Below, piece by piece: positions 18,657-28,273 of a stretch of DNA of 64,000 nt (positions within the stretch are counted from its first letter, which is position 1; the number at the start of each line of letters is the position of its first letter). The translations under genes and the position numbers were made by a program. The notes beneath the pieces are model-generated. The model worked only from the letters and a program-made list of their open reading frames with translations. It did not search any database and was not told the DNA's origin. The DNA comes from Aromatoleum anaerobium (GTDB taxonomy: Bacteria > Pseudomonadota > Gammaproteobacteria > Burkholderiales > Rhodocyclaceae), in the NCBI RefSeq assembly GCF_012910705.2, contig NZ_WTVG02000040.1, positions 1,240,001 through 1,304,000 on the forward strand, read 5' to 3'.

Positions 18657-20564
18657 ATGTTTGTGCTGTTCGAAGAGGACGGGGCCTTCAAGGCCGGGAC
18701 GGTTCTCGCTGATAACGACTCCTCGCTGCAGGTGGAGACCTCTCACGGCAAACGGGTGAAGCTGAAAAGCAACCACGTGCTGCTGCAGTTCCGCGAGCCC
18801 GCGCCGGGGGAACTGCTCGAACGCGCCGCCGCCGACGCCGAGGAGCTGGACACCGGTTTCCTGTGGGAAGTGTGCGGCGACGGCGAGTTCGGCTTCCAGG
18901 ACTTCGCCGCCGAGTACCACGGTCACGCGCCGAACGCCGTCGAAGCCGCTGCCGTGCTGCTGCGCCTGCACTCGGCGCCGATCTATTTCCACCGCAAGGG
19001 GCGCGGGCGTTTCCGCAAGGCTCCCGCCGAGATCCTGCAGGCGGCGCTCGCCGGCCTGGAAAAGAAGCGCCAGCAGGCCGAGGCGATCGAGCGCATGCGC
19101 AGCGAACTCGTCGCGGGCCGCCTGCCGGCCGAACTCGCCGGCATGCTGCCGCAGCTGCTGTACCGCCCGGACCGCAACCGCATCGAGACCAAGGCGTTCG
19201 AGGCGGCCTGCGTCGACGCCGGCCTGTCGGCGCCGCGGCTGCTGCTCAAGTGCGGCGCGCTCGCATCGAGCTACGATTTCCACTATCACCGCTTCCTGTT
19301 CGAACATTTCGAGGACGGCGTCGCGTTCCCGCCTTTCGAGCCGCCGCACGACCCGGCCGAACTGCCGCGCGCCGATGTCGCGGCGTTCTCGATCGACGAC
19401 GCGACGACGACCGAGATCGACGACGCGTTCTCGGTGACGCCGCGCGCAGGCGGCGGCTGGCGCATCGGCATCCACATCGCCGCGCCGGCGCTCGGTTTTG
19501 CGCGCGGCTCGGCGCTCGACGCGATCGCGCGCCGCCGGCTGTCGACGGTGTATATGCCGGGCAACAAGATCACGATGCTGCCGGACGCCGTCGTCGAGGC
19601 CTTCACGCTCGCCGCCGGGCGCGACTGTCCGGCGGTGTCGCTGTACCTCGACGTCACCGCGGCGCTGGCGATCGTCGGCCACGAGAGCCGCGTCGAGCGC
19701 GTGCCGATCGTCGCGAACCTGCGCCACCACGACATCGAGCCGCTGTTCAACGAGCAGGTATTGCACGAGCAGGACGGCCCCGACTTCGCGTGGAAGCGCG
19801 AACTCACCTTGCTGTGGGACCTCGCGACGGTGCTCGAAGCCGGCCGCGGCAAGGCCGAATCCAACCAGAACCAGGTCGATTTCAACTTCTACGTCGACTG
19901 GCAGACCGAGACCGCCGACGGCGCCGGCTACGTGACGATCACGCAGCGCCGGCGCGGTTCGCCGCTCGACAAGCTGGTCGCCGAGATGATGATCCTGGCG
20001 AACGCGACGTGGGGCAAGCTGCTCGACGAAGCGGGCGTGCCGGGCCTCTATCGCGCCCAGAGCGGCGGCAAGGTGCGCATGACGACGGTCGCCGCGCCGC
20101 ATGACGGCTTGGGCGTCGACTGCTACGCGTGGTCGAGTTCGCCGCTGCGCCGCTACGTCGACATGATCAACCAGTGGCAGATCATCTCGGTGCTGCGCCA
20201 CGAGCCGCCGGCCTTCGCGCCGAAGTCGGCGGACCTGATGGCGGTGCTGCGCGACTTCGAACTGACCTACGCCGCGTATGCCGACTTCCAGCGCCAGATG
20301 GAGCGCTACTGGTGCCTGCGCTGGCTGCGCCAGCAGCCCGGCATCGCGGTCGACGGCAAGGTGCTGCGCGACAACCTCGTGCGCCTCGAGACGATTCCGC
20401 TGCTGCTGAAAGTGCCGTCGCTGCCGGTGCAGCTGCCGGGCAGTCGCGTGCGCTTGACGATCGAGGACAGCGACGTGCTCGACGTCGACGTCCGCGCGCG
20501 CTACGTCGAGACGCTCGCCGAGCCGACCCCGGAAGAGGCCGCAGACGCCGCGCTGGAAGGCTGA
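18657..20564 (+). CDS. RNase II-family (RNB domain) exoribonuclease
   Basis: 635 residues. The central RNB domain shows the metal-binding signature AFSIDDATTTEIDDAFSV near residue 243 and SSPLRRYVDMINQWQI near residue 488. The N-terminal part (VFEEDGAFKAG..., then an HxN-like helical region) differs from E. coli RNase II, as in the beta/gammaproteobacterial RNB paralogues. It should degrade single-stranded RNA 3' to 5'. The TTTAAACT stretch at about 18617 may be its -10 region. The TonB-like gene follows after 12 bases. Confidence 0.87.
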   Translation: MFVLFEEDGAFKAGTVLADNDSSLQVETSHGKRVKLKSNHVLLQFREPAPGELLERAAADAEELDTGFLWEVCGDGEFGFQDFAAEYHGHAPNAVEAAAVLLRLHSAPIYFHRKGRGRFRKAPAEILQAALAGLEKKRQQAEAIERMRSELVAGRLPAELAGMLPQLLYRPDRNRIETKAFEAACVDAGLSAPRLLLKCGALASSYDFHYHRFLFEHFEDGVAFPPFEPPHDPAELPRADVAAFSIDDATTTEIDDAFSVTPRAGGGWRIGIHIAAPALGFARGSALDAIARRRLSTVYMPGNKITMLPDAVVEAFTLAAGRDCPAVSLYLDVTAALAIVGHESRVERVPIVANLRHHDIEPLFNEQVLHEQDGPDFAWKRELTLLWDLATVLEAGRGKAESNQNQVDFNFYVDWQTETADGAGYVTITQRRRGSPLDKLVAEMMILANATWGKLLDEAGVPGLYRAQSGGKVRMTTVAAPHDGLGVDCYAWSSSPLRRYVDMINQWQIISVLRHEPPAFAPKSADLMAVLRDFELTYAAYADFQRQMERYWCLRWLRQQPGIAVDGKVLRDNLVRLETIPLLLKVPSLPVQLPGSRVRLTIEDSDVLDVDVRARYVETLAEPTPEEAADAALEG

Positions 20565-20576
20565 GCCGGCTGCGCA

Positions 20577-21492
20577 ATGTCGAGCCGCCCGACCCTCCGC
20601 CGATCGACGCCCGCCGCGAGCGCCCTGCGCACGCTGGCGAAGCTGACCGGCGGCGCGGGGCGGGACGCGCGCCGGCTGCAGCTGGCGCTCGCCGTCTCGG
20701 TAGTGCTGCATGCGGTGATCCTGAGCATCAGCTTCACGCTCCCGGTGCGCCCGCCGATCCGCGATCCGGGGCTGGAAGTCGTCCTCGTCAATGCCCGCCA
20801 CGCCCGCGCCCCCGACAAGGCCGAGGCGCTGGCGCAGGCGAACGTCGACGGCGGCGGCAACAGCGGCCGGCAAGTCAGGCCGAAGTCGCCGCTGCCGCCG
20901 CAGCAAGTCCGCCGCGACGGCAACGCGCCCGTCGAGGCGAGGAAGCGCGTCGCACCGCCCGCGCCGGTCGAGCGCCGCGTCGCAGCCGAAGGCTGGGCAG
21001 CGGTCCGCCCCGCCGCGCACCCGGGGAGACGACGCCGGCCTCGCCGCCACCCCAAGGCTCGATCTCCTCAACAGCGCGGCCACCGTCGCGCGCCTGGAAG
21101 CCGAGATCGACCGCCAGCTCGACGACTACGCCAGGCGCCCGCGCAAGAAGTTCATCGGCGCGCGCACCAAGGAATACCGCTTCGCGCAGTACGTCGAGGA
21201 CTGGCGCCACAAGATCGAGCGCGTCGGCACGCTGAACTACCCGGAAGCGGCGCGCGGGCGGCTGTACGGCAGCCTGCTGCTGGTCGTCGCGATCCGCGCC
21301 GACGGCTCGATCGAGCGCGTCGAGGTGCAGCGCTCGTCGGGCGAGCCGATCCTCGACGAAGCCGCGAAGCGCATCGTCCAGCTCGCCGCGCCGTTCGCGC
21401 CGTTCCCCGGCGACATCCGCGGCGACACCGACATCCTCGAGATTGCCCGCACCTGGACTTTCACCAACGCCGACAAGGTAACCGCGCAGTGA
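20577..21492 (+). pseudogene. TonB-family energy transducer, frame broken at a G run
   Basis: The first about 150 codons (20577 to about 21025) encode a short cytoplasmic part, one membrane helix (LALAVSVVLHAVILSISF) and an Ala/Pro/Arg-rich periplasmic stretch. The C-terminal TonB domain (KIERVGTLNYPEAARG, VVAIRADGSIERVEV, LDEAAKRIVQLAAPF) continues in the +1 frame to the stop at 21490-21492. Removing one G from GGGG at 21023-21026 joins the two parts smoothly (HPGDDAGLAATPRLDLLN). The gene is either truly frameshifted or contains a sequencing error. If intact it would be about 304 residues. It ends overlapping aroE. Confidence 0.78.
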
Positions 21493-22328
21493 CCATCGAC
21501 CGTTACGCCGTCATCGGCAACCCGATCTCCCACAGCCGCTCGCCGGCCATCCACGCCGAGTTCGCGCGCCAGACCGGGCAGCAACTGTCCTACGAGGCGC
21601 TGCTCGCGCCGCTCGACGGCTTTCGCGACGCGGTCGAGCGCTTTCGCCGTGGCGGCGGGCGCGGCATGAACGTCACGGTGCCGTTCAAGCTCGAAGCGTT
21701 CGCGCTGGCCGAGCGCTGCTCGCCGCGCGCGCGCGCCGCCGGCGCCGTCAATACGCTCGCGTTCGGGCCCGACGGCATCTTCGGCGACAACACCGACGGC
21801 GCCGGGCTCATCCGCGACATCGTCCACAACCTCGATCGCCCGCTCGAAGGGCAGCGTGTCCTGCTGCTCGGTGCGGGAGGCGCGGCGCGCGGCGTGCTGC
21901 TGCCGCTGCTCGCCGAGCGCCCGGCGCAGCTCACGCTCGCGAACCGCAGCGTCGACAAGGCGTATGCACTGGCCGAGGCGTTCCGCAGCCACGCCCCGGA
22001 CGTCGCGCTCGACGCGTGCGGTTTCGTCGACTTGGCCGGTCGGGCGTTCGACGTCGTCATCAACGCGACCGCCGCGAGCCTCGCCAACGAAGCGCCGCAG
22101 CTGCCTGCCGGGCTGTACGCGGCGGGCGGGCTGGCGTACGACATGATGTACGGGCGCGGCGATACGCCCTTCCTCGCCGCGGCCCGCAGCGATGGCGCCA
22201 CGCAGCGGGCCGACGGCCTGGGCATGCTCGTCGAGCAGGCGGCCGAGAGCTTCCTGCTGTGGCGCGGCGTAAGGCCGGATACCGCGCCGGTGCTCGCCGC
22301 GCTGCGCCGCCAGCTCGACGGCAGATGA
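21489..22328 (+). CDS. aroE: Shikimate dehydrogenase (NADP+)
   Basis: 279 residues. AroE reduces 3-dehydroshikimate to shikimate in aromatic amino-acid synthesis. Motifs: VIGNPISHSRSPAIHAEFA at the N terminus, NVTVPFKLEAF with the catalytic Lys, NTDGAGLIRDI with the catalytic Asp, and the NADP loop LLGAGGAARGVL. The start is GTG 21489, overlapping the TonB-gene stop as GTGA; the stop overlaps mtgA as ATGA. The upstream frame continuing from 20577 is the frameshifted TonB reading and is not part of AroE. Confidence 0.95.
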   Translation: MTIDRYAVIGNPISHSRSPAIHAEFARQTGQQLSYEALLAPLDGFRDAVERFRRGGGRGMNVTVPFKLEAFALAERCSPRARAAGAVNTLAFGPDGIFGDNTDGAGLIRDIVHNLDRPLEGQRVLLLGAGGAARGVLLPLLAERPAQLTLANRSVDKAYALAEAFRSHAPDVALDACGFVDLAGRAFDVVINATAASLANEAPQLPAGLYAAGGLAYDMMYGRGDTPFLAAARSDGATQRADGLGMLVEQAAESFLLWRGVRPDTAPVLAALRRQLDGR

Positions 22329-23017
22329 AAACCGCGCTGCGCGGCGCAGGCTGGGCGCTGCTGGCGCTGGTCGCGCTGTTCGCGCTGTACCAGCTGTGGA
22401 TTTTCACGCTCGTGCTGTGGTGGAGCCAGTTCAATCCGTCGAGCACGAGTTTCATGCAGCTGCGCCTCGACGAACTGCAGCAGAAGCGGCCGGATGTCGC
22501 ACTGCGGCACGAGTGGGTGCCGTACGAACGCATCTCGATCCACCTCAAGCGCGCCGTGATCACCGCCGAGGACGACACGTTCATCGACCACGACGGCTTC
22601 GACTGGGAAGGCATGCAGCGCGCGCTCGAGAAGAACCAGCGCAAGGGCCGTGCGGTCGCCGGCGGCTCGACGATCAGCCAGCAGCTCGCGAAAAACCTGT
22701 TCCTGTCGCCGTCGCGCAACTACTTCCGCAAGGCCCAGGAGGCGGTCATCACGGTGATGATCGAAACCGTGTGGAGCAAGCGCCGCATCCTCGAGGTCTA
22801 TCTGAACGTGGTCGAATGGGGCAACGGGATTTTCGGCTGTGAAGCTGCGGCGCGGCGCTATTTCCGCGTCCCCGCGGACCGCCTCGGCCCTGCCGAAGCC
22901 GCTCGCCTGGCGGTGATGCTGCCGAATCCGCGCCGCTACGAGAAGCAGTTCGGGCCACGCCTCGCCGCCCATGCAGAGCGGATCCGGTCGCGGATGATCC
23001 ACGCCACGGTGCCCTGA
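22325..23017 (+). CDS. mtgA: Monofunctional peptidoglycan glycosyltransferase MtgA
   Basis: 230 residues: one N-terminal membrane helix (WALLALVALFALYQLW) and a GT51 domain. The catalytic Glu motif ITAEDDTFIDHDGFDWEG, the GGSTISQQLAKNLFLSPS block, and the EVYLNVVEWGNGIFGCEAAA segment are all present. MtgA polymerises lipid II into glycan strands at the periplasmic face of the membrane. It is the last gene of the overlapping rnb-tonB-aroE-mtgA chain. Confidence 0.96.
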   Translation: MKTALRGAGWALLALVALFALYQLWIFTLVLWWSQFNPSSTSFMQLRLDELQQKRPDVALRHEWVPYERISIHLKRAVITAEDDTFIDHDGFDWEGMQRALEKNQRKGRAVAGGSTISQQLAKNLFLSPSRNYFRKAQEAVITVMIETVWSKRRILEVYLNVVEWGNGIFGCEAAARRYFRVPADRLGPAEAARLAVMLPNPRRYEKQFGPRLAAHAERIRSRMIHATVP

Positions 23018-23019
23018 AA

Positions 23020-23045
23020 CCGCCTTCCGGGGAACCGGCTGGCGG
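23020..23045 (+). terminator. Stem-loop after mtgA
   Basis: CCGCCTTCCGG (23020-23030) pairs with CCGGCTGGCGG (23035-23045) with two mismatches around a GGAA tetraloop, starting 3 bases after the mtgA stop. There is no T-run, so it may terminate weakly or protect the 3' end. Confidence 0.45.
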
Positions 23046-23198
23046 CGTGGCCGAGGAGGTCGCCGAGCTGCTGCGCCGAACTTTCGCGGCAGCGCAGCAT
23101 TTTGCCGGATCCGGGGTCGCAAGGGCGGGTCGAAGCCCGTAGAATTCGCGCCTTACGCCCTGTCCCCACCCGATTCCACCCCCGACCCGGAGGCGCCG

Positions 23199-24641
23199 AT
23201 GAGCGCGCAAGACGAGCTCCACCCGGACGACGTCCAGCAGCACCTGCGCGAAGTGCAGGCGCTGCTGTCACGCCACAAAGTGGTGGAAGAACTCGTCCAT
23301 CGGCAGGACATGCCGCGCCACGAGCTCGTCGAAAACCTCGTCCACAAGCAGCACCTGGCCGAGTTGCAGAGTCGCCTCGACAAGCTCCACCCGGCCGACA
23401 TCGCGTACATCCTCGAAGCGCTGCCGCCCGAGGACCGCCTGTTCGTCTGGGACCTCGTCAAGGCCGACCGCGACGGCGACATCCTGCTCGAAGTGTCGGA
23501 CGCGGTGCGCGAGACGCTGATCGAGACGATGCGGCCCGACGAGCTCATCGCCGCGGCCGAAACGCTCGACGCCGACGAGCTCGCCGACCTCGCGCCGGAC
23601 CTGCCGCCCGAGGTCATGCAGGACGTCTTCCAGGCGCTCGACAGCGAAGGCCGCGAGCAGCTGCGCGCGGCGATGTCGTTCCCGGAAGATTCGGTCGGCG
23701 CGCTGATGGACTTCGACATGGTGACGGTGCGCGAGGACGTCACGCTCGAAGTCGTGCTGCGTTACCTGCGCCGCTTCGAGGAGTTGCCCGACCATACCGA
23801 CAAGTTGTTCGTCGTCGACCGCGACGATCACCTGAAAGGCATCCTGACGCTCGAATCGCTGCTGATCAACGATCCGGAGATGACTGTCGCGTCGGTGATG
23901 CACCGCGAGAACGTCATCAGCTTCGAGCCCGACGACGAGGCTGACGACGCCGCGCAGGCGTTCGAGCGCTACGACCTGGTGTCGGCGCCGGTGATCGACC
24001 GCGAGCGGCGCGTCATCGGCCGGCTGACCGTCGCCGACGTCGTCGATTTCATCCGCGAGGAATCCGAAGCCGAGATCCTCAGCCACGCCGGCCTGCGCGA
24101 GGAGGAGGACATCTTCGCGTCGGTGTGGGATTCGGTGAAGAACCGCTGGGCATGGCTCGCGGTGAATCTCGTCACCGCTTTCATCGCGTCGCGCGTCATC
24201 GGCGCGTTCGAAGGCTCGATCGAGAAGCTCGTCGCGCTCGCCGCGCTGATGCCGATCGTCGCCGGCATCGGCGGCAACTCCGGCAACCAGACGATCACGA
24301 TGATCGTGCGCGCGATCGCGATGGGCCAGGTCGAACAGTCGGCGATGCAGCGCCTGATGAAAAAGGAAATCGGCGTCGCGCTGTTCAACGGCGTGGTGTG
24401 GGGCGGGCTGCTCGGCGTGCTCGCGTGGTGGCTCTACGGCAGCGCGTCGCTCGGCGCCGTGATGACGGCCGCGATGACGCTGAACCTGCTGCTCGCCGCC
24501 GCCGCCGGCGTCGTGATCCCGATGCTGCGCATGCGCCTCGGCGCCGATCCGGCGATCGGCGGCTCGGTGATGATCACCGCGCTCACCGACTCGGGCGGCT
24601 TCTTCATCTTCCTCGGGCTCGCGACGCTGTTCCTGCTGTGA
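23199..24641 (+). CDS. mgtE: Magnesium transporter MgtE
   Basis: 480 residues. Domains in order: MgtE N domain (helical, about 30-150), two CBS domains (about 150-270; VTLEVVLRYLRR, LFVVDRDDHLKGIL, VSAPVIDRERRVIGRLTV) and five membrane helices from about 310. The conserved pore segment LAALMPIVAGIGGNSGNQT and the late GADPAIGGSVMITALTDS loop are present. It is an Mg2+ channel gated by cytosolic Mg2+ through the N and CBS domains. The leader shows no M-box or other riboswitch; a TAGAAT near 23141 may be the -10. Confidence 0.95.
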   Translation: MSAQDELHPDDVQQHLREVQALLSRHKVVEELVHRQDMPRHELVENLVHKQHLAELQSRLDKLHPADIAYILEALPPEDRLFVWDLVKADRDGDILLEVSDAVRETLIETMRPDELIAAAETLDADELADLAPDLPPEVMQDVFQALDSEGREQLRAAMSFPEDSVGALMDFDMVTVREDVTLEVVLRYLRRFEELPDHTDKLFVVDRDDHLKGILTLESLLINDPEMTVASVMHRENVISFEPDDEADDAAQAFERYDLVSAPVIDRERRVIGRLTVADVVDFIREESEAEILSHAGLREEEDIFASVWDSVKNRWAWLAVNLVTAFIASRVIGAFEGSIEKLVALAALMPIVAGIGGNSGNQTITMIVRAIAMGQVEQSAMQRLMKKEIGVALFNGVVWGGLLGVLAWWLYGSASLGAVMTAAMTLNLLLAAAAGVVIPMLRMRLGADPAIGGSVMITALTDSGGFFIFLGLATLFLL

Positions 24642-24662
24642 TCCCGGCCGGAGCCCTCGGGT

Positions 24663-25946
24663 TCAGCCGAGGCTCGCGAACACCTTGCGCGCCGCCGCGA
24701 TCGTCTCATCGATGTCGGCCGCGGTATGTGCCGCCGACACGAAACCCGCCTCGAACGCCGACGGCGCGAAGTAGTGGCCGGCGTCGAGCATCGCGTGGAA
24801 GAAGCGGTTGAAGGCGTCGCGGTCGGACGCCATGACGTCGGCGAAGGACTTCGGCACGGCGGCGCTGAAATACACGCCGAACATGCCACCGACCGAGTCG
24901 GCACTGAACGTCACGCCCGCGTCGTTCGCCGCCGCGGCAAGCCCTGCGACGAGCTGCGTCGTGCGCGCGCTGAGGTTTTCGTAGAAGCCGGGTTCGCGCA
25001 GCAGTTTCAGCGACGCGAGGCCCGCGGCGACCGCGACGGGGCTGCCCGACAGCGTGCCCGCCTGGTACACCGAACCGAGCGGCGCGATTTTCTCCATGAT
25101 GTCGCGCCGGCCACCGAAGGCGCCGACCGGCATGCCGCCGCCGATGACCTTGCCGAGCGTCGTGAGGTCCGGCGTGATGCCGTAGAGACCCTGCACCCCT
25201 TGCGGGCCGACGCGAAAGCCCGTCATGACCTCGTCGAAGATCAGCACCACGCCGTATTCGGTGCATAGCCGGCGCAGCCCTTCGAGGAAGCCCGGCAGCG
25301 GCTTGACGAGGTTCATGTTGCCGGCGATCGCTTCGACGATGACTGCGGCGATCTCGCCGCCGCGCGCGCGAAACGCGTCCTCGACCTGCTGCAGGTCGTT
25401 GTAGTCAAGCACGATCGTGTGCTTCGCGAAGTCGGCCGGCACGCCGCCCGACGACGGGTTGCCGAACGTCAGCAAGCCGGAGCCGGCCTTGACCAGCAGA
25501 CTGTCGGCGTGGCCGTGGTAGCAGCCTTCGAACTTGACGATCGCGTCGCGGCCGGTGAAGCCGCGCGCAAGCCGGATCGCGCTCATCGTCGCCTCGGTGC
25601 CGGAGCTCACCAGCCGCACCATCTCGATCGACGGCATCAGCTCGCAGATCAGCTCGGCGATGTCGACTTCGGCCTCCGACGGGGCGCCGAACGACAGCCC
25701 GGCGAGCGCCGCCTCGCGCACCGCCTCGACGATCGCGGGGTGCGCGTGGCCGGCGATCGCCGGCCCCCACGAGCCGACGTAATCGACATAGGCCTTGCCG
25801 TCGGCATCCCACACGCGCGCCCCTTCGGCCCGACTGATGAAGCGCGGCGTGCCGCCGACCGAGCGGAACGCGCGGACCGGTGAGTTGACGCCGCCGGGGA
25901 TGGACTTCCGGGCACGCTGGAAAAGGGTTTCGTTTCTGCTGGTCAT
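24663..25946 (-). CDS. hemL: Glutamate-1-semialdehyde 2,1-aminomutase HemL
   Basis: 427 residues, the exact family length. It makes 5-aminolevulinate from glutamate-1-semialdehyde in C5 haem synthesis. N-terminal [38 protein letters not shown], the [13 protein letters not shown] strand and the PLP-lysine region [16 protein letters not shown] are all present. ATG 25946 is used; the longer frame to 26444 runs over thiE. It is downstream of thiD2 and thiE on the same strand with a 47-base gap, so it is probably co-transcribed. Confidence 0.96.
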   Translation of the reverse strand: MTSRNETLFQRARKSIPGGVNSPVRAFRSVGGTPRFISRAEGARVWDADGKAYVDYVGSWGPAIAGHAHPAIVEAVREAALAGLSFGAPSEAEVDIAELICELMPSIEMVRLVSSGTEATMSAIRLARGFTGRDAIVKFEGCYHGHADSLLVKAGSGLLTFGNPSSGGVPADFAKHTIVLDYNDLQQVEDAFRARGGEIAAVIVEAIAGNMNLVKPLPGFLEGLRRLCTEYGVVLIFDEVMTGFRVGPQGVQGLYGITPDLTTLGKVIGGGMPVGAFGGRRDIMEKIAPLGSVYQAGTLSGSPVAVAAGLASLKLLREPGFYENLSARTTQLVAGLAAAANDAGVTFSADSVGGMFGVYFSAAVPKSFADVMASDRDAFNRFFHAMLDAGHYFAPSAFEAGFVSAAHTAADIDETIAAARKVFASLG

Positions 25947-25993
25947 GTCGAGGGCAACCCGTGATGGCATTTGAAGGGAAAAAAGCGGACGTA

Positions 25994-26620
25994 TCAGGCG
26001 TCGAACAGCGTGCGGTAGGCGGCAGCGCGCGCGCCCGGATCGGGGGCGTCGAAAACGTCGGCGACGACCGCGACAAGACTCGCCCCGGCCGCGATCACTT
26101 GCGCCGCGTTGTCGAGCGTGATGCCGCCGATCGCGGCGAGCGGCACCGCGAGTTCGCGCCTGCCGCGGACGAACAGATCGAGCGGCGCGCGCACTGCGGC
26201 CGGTTTCGTTGCCGACGCGAACACCGCGCCGAACGCGACGTAGTCGGCACCGGCCGCGCATCCCGCCACCGCGCGCGGCCATTCGTCGTAGCAGGTCACG
26301 CCGAGAATGCGGCCCGCCCCGAGCGCGCGTCGCGCCGCGCCGAGATCGCCGTCCTCGCGGCCGAGATGCACGCCGTCCGCGCCGCTCGCGAGCGCGAGAT
26401 CGAGGCTGTCGTTGACGATGAACGGCACGCCGGCCTGGCGGCACAGCGCCGCGATCTGCCGCGCCTGCCCGAGCCGCAGCGCGGCGTCCGGCTGCTTGCT
26501 GCGGTACTGCAGCAGCGCGGGCCGCCCGCCGAGCGCGCGCGCGACCTGCGCGACGAGCGTTGCCGTGTCGGGAGAGTCCGGGGTGATCAGGTACAGCCCG
26601 CGCAGGCGTGCGTCAGGCAT
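25994..26620 (-). CDS. thiE: Thiamine-phosphate synthase ThiE
   Basis: 208 residues, a TIM barrel that joins HMP-PP and thiazole phosphate. Motifs: [65 protein letters not shown] and PLAAIGGI. It overlaps the end of the upstream ThiD-like gene by 8 bases, so the two are translationally linked. No TPP riboswitch is visible ahead of this operon, unlike the thiD-thiC pair. Confidence 0.95.
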   Translation of the reverse strand: MPDARLRGLYLITPDSPDTATLVAQVARALGGRPALLQYRSKQPDAALRLGQARQIAALCRQAGVPFIVNDSLDLALASGADGVHLGREDGDLGAARRALGAGRILGVTCYDEWPRAVAGCAAGADYVAFGAVFASATKPAAVRAPLDLFVRGRRELAVPLAAIGGITLDNAAQVIAAGASLVAVVADVFDAPDPGARAAAYRTLFDA

Positions 26621-27470
26621 CGTCGCGTTCCTCGGGCCGCGCCCAGAAGAAGCGGTCGGGCAGCGCCAGCCCCATCCCCGGCCGGTACGCGCCGGAGAGC
26701 GCCTGAAACGTGAACTCCTGGGCCTCGCGCACCGCTTCGGGCACTTCCATGCCGTGCGCCAGCGCAGCCGCGACCGCGCCCGCGAGCGTCGCGCCGGCGC
26801 CGAGGAAACGCGCCGGCAGCCGCTCCCACGCGTCGGTGCGCACGACGCCTTCGGCCCCCATCAGGATATTGACGACCTGCGGCCCCGGCTCGCCGACCCC
26901 GGTCAGCAACACGTATTCCATGCCGAGCGCGAGCAGGTGCGCGACGGCGTCCTCGAGCAGGAGCGGCTCGTCGGCGTCGGCGTCGGCATCCGCGTCCTCG
27001 AGGCTGGCGAGCGCGAGCCGCAGCACTTCGTGGCGGCTCGCGACGAGCACCGTCACCTGCGGCAGGACCAGTTCGGCAAGCGCCGCGAGCATCTCGTCTG
27101 CCGCGCCTTCGTCACCCTCGACGTACGACAGCGCCGGCTCCAGCACGAGCGGCAGATCGGGGTAGTCGGACAGGATCTCGGCGATCGCGGCGACGTTCTC
27201 GACGTTGCCGACCAGCCCCAGCTTCAACGCCTGCACCGGGATATCTTCGAGCACCGCGCGCGCCTGCGCGGCGACCGCGTCGGCATCGAGCGCGAGCAGC
27301 TCCTCGATGCCGCGGGTGTCGCGCACGGCGACCGCTGCGACGACGGTCAGCGGGTGGCATCCCATGCTCGCGAGCGTCAGGACATCGGACTGCAGCCCGC
27401 CGCCGCCCGTCGCATCACTGGTGGCAAAACAGAGCACGGAAGGCGGAACGTCGGAAGTACCGTAAGACAT
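26613..27470 (-). CDS. Second, divergent ThiD-like kinase
   Basis: 285 residues, homologous to ThiD/PfkB-like HMP(-P) kinases: CFATSDATGGGGLQSDVLTL at the start, the VLEPAL strand, then YVLLTGVGEPG. In the canonical ThiD at 8632-9477 the active-site loop is GTGCTLSS; here it reads GAGATLAGA, without the catalytic Cys. An acidic (DA)n run (EDADADADADE, about residue 158) is inserted. It may keep only one kinase step or have changed function. It overlaps thiE by 8 bases and is divergent from rubA. The thiamine link rests on homology and operon. Confidence 0.8.
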   Translation of the reverse strand: MSYGTSDVPPSVLCFATSDATGGGGLQSDVLTLASMGCHPLTVVAAVAVRDTRGIEELLALDADAVAAQARAVLEDIPVQALKLGLVGNVENVAAIAEILSDYPDLPLVLEPALSYVEGDEGAADEMLAALAELVLPQVTVLVASRHEVLRLALASLEDADADADADEPLLLEDAVAHLLALGMEYVLLTGVGEPGPQVVNILMGAEGVVRTDAWERLPARFLGAGATLAGAVAAALAHGMEVPEAVREAQEFTFQALSGAYRPGMGLALPDRFFWARPEERDDA

Positions 27471-27578
27471 TTATGAAGGCTACCTGCTGCTGGGTACGCC
27501 GGCTGGTCTGGCGCGGCAGGGAAAATGCGGTAAGATGCGGCGGATTTTACAGCCAATTCGCGCCGAACACGCCGCCAG

Positions 27579-27758
27579 ATGGCCAGCACGCAATACAAGA
27601 CCTGGATGTGCCTGATCTGCGGCTTCATCTACGACGAAGCCGCCGGAGTGCCCGGCGAAGGCATTCCGCCCGGCACCCGCTGGGAAGACATTCCTCCGAA
27701 CTGGACCTGCCCCGAGTGCGGAGCCCGCAAGGAAGACTTCGAGCAGGTCGAGCTCTGA
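27579..27758 (+). CDS. rubA: Rubredoxin
   Basis: 59 residues. The two iron-binding knuckles are clear: [15 protein letters not shown] (CxxCG) and [14 protein letters not shown] (CPxCG), with the [10 protein letters not shown] segment between. It carries one Fe(Cys)4 centre and transfers single electrons in the cytoplasm. ATG 27579 gives the standard N terminus. It is divergent from the ThiD-like gene and 105 bases before pilG. In other proteobacteria rubredoxin genes also sit near pilG and hemL; the functional link is unknown. A TAAGAT at 27531-27536 may be the -10. Confidence 0.95.
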   Translation: MASTQYKTWMCLICGFIYDEAAGVPGEGIPPGTRWEDIPPNWTCPECGARKEDFEQVEL

Positions 27759-27863
27759 AGTGTGCGAAGGCCGCACCGGCCGGGCGGAGCGGCCCGCGCC
27801 GGAGGATCTTGTCCGGTCGCATGGCGGAAGGCCTGCAAGAACGAACCAGCGAGGATTGACGTC

Positions 27864-28250
27864 ATGGATCTGACCGGACTCCGGGTGATGGTGATCGACG
27901 ACAGCAACACCATCCGGCGCAGCGCCGAGATCTTCCTGACCCACTCGGGCTGCGAGGTGCTCCTCGCCGAGGACGGCTTCGATGCGCTGGCGAAGATCGC
28001 CGACCATCGCCCTCATGTCATTTTCGTCGACATCATGATGCCGCGCCTCGACGGCTACCAGACCTGCGCGCTGATCAAGAAGAACCCGCGGCTTTCGGCG
28101 ACGCCGGTGATCATGCTGTCGTCGAAGGACGGGCTGTTCGACCGCGCCCGCGGCCGCATGGCCGGGTCGGACGAATATCTCACCAAGCCGTTCACCAAGG
28201 ACAGCCTGCTCAGGGCGGCAGCTGCCCACGCCAGCCGCGCCACCGACTGA
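27864..28250 (+). CDS. pilG: Twitching-motility response regulator PilG
   Basis: 128 residues, a single CheY-like receiver. Visible: VMVIDDSNTIRRSAEIFL, phospho-acceptor Asp in VIFVDIMMPRLDGYQ, the MLSS switch Ser and the conserved Lys in YLTKPFTKDSL. In the Pil-Chp system PilG is phosphorylated by ChpA and promotes pilus extension and cAMP signalling. It is the first gene of pilG-H-I-J-chpA. The upstream extension to 27762 is not family-like. Confidence 0.93.
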   Translation: MDLTGLRVMVIDDSNTIRRSAEIFLTHSGCEVLLAEDGFDALAKIADHRPHVIFVDIMMPRLDGYQTCALIKKNPRLSATPVIMLSSKDGLFDRARGRMAGSDEYLTKPFTKDSLLRAAAAHASRATD

Positions 28251-28273
28251 GCGCCACGGGAGCACCGGGACAA

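Noticed and set aside
17610-21083. 1157-codon minus-strand frame
   Set aside because: It runs antisense to the methyltransferase, RNB and TonB genes, has no motifs and has biased composition; it is an open frame caused by GC-rich third positions.
21492-22328. AroE as part of a 583-residue fusion from 20577
   Set aside because: The upstream part of that frame is the out-of-frame end of the TonB-like gene; AroE has its own GTG start and full family length.
23018-23198. Possible M-box magnesium riboswitch before mgtE
   Set aside because: No M-box core sequence or long conserved leader is present; only a stem-loop after mtgA and a -10-like box are seen.
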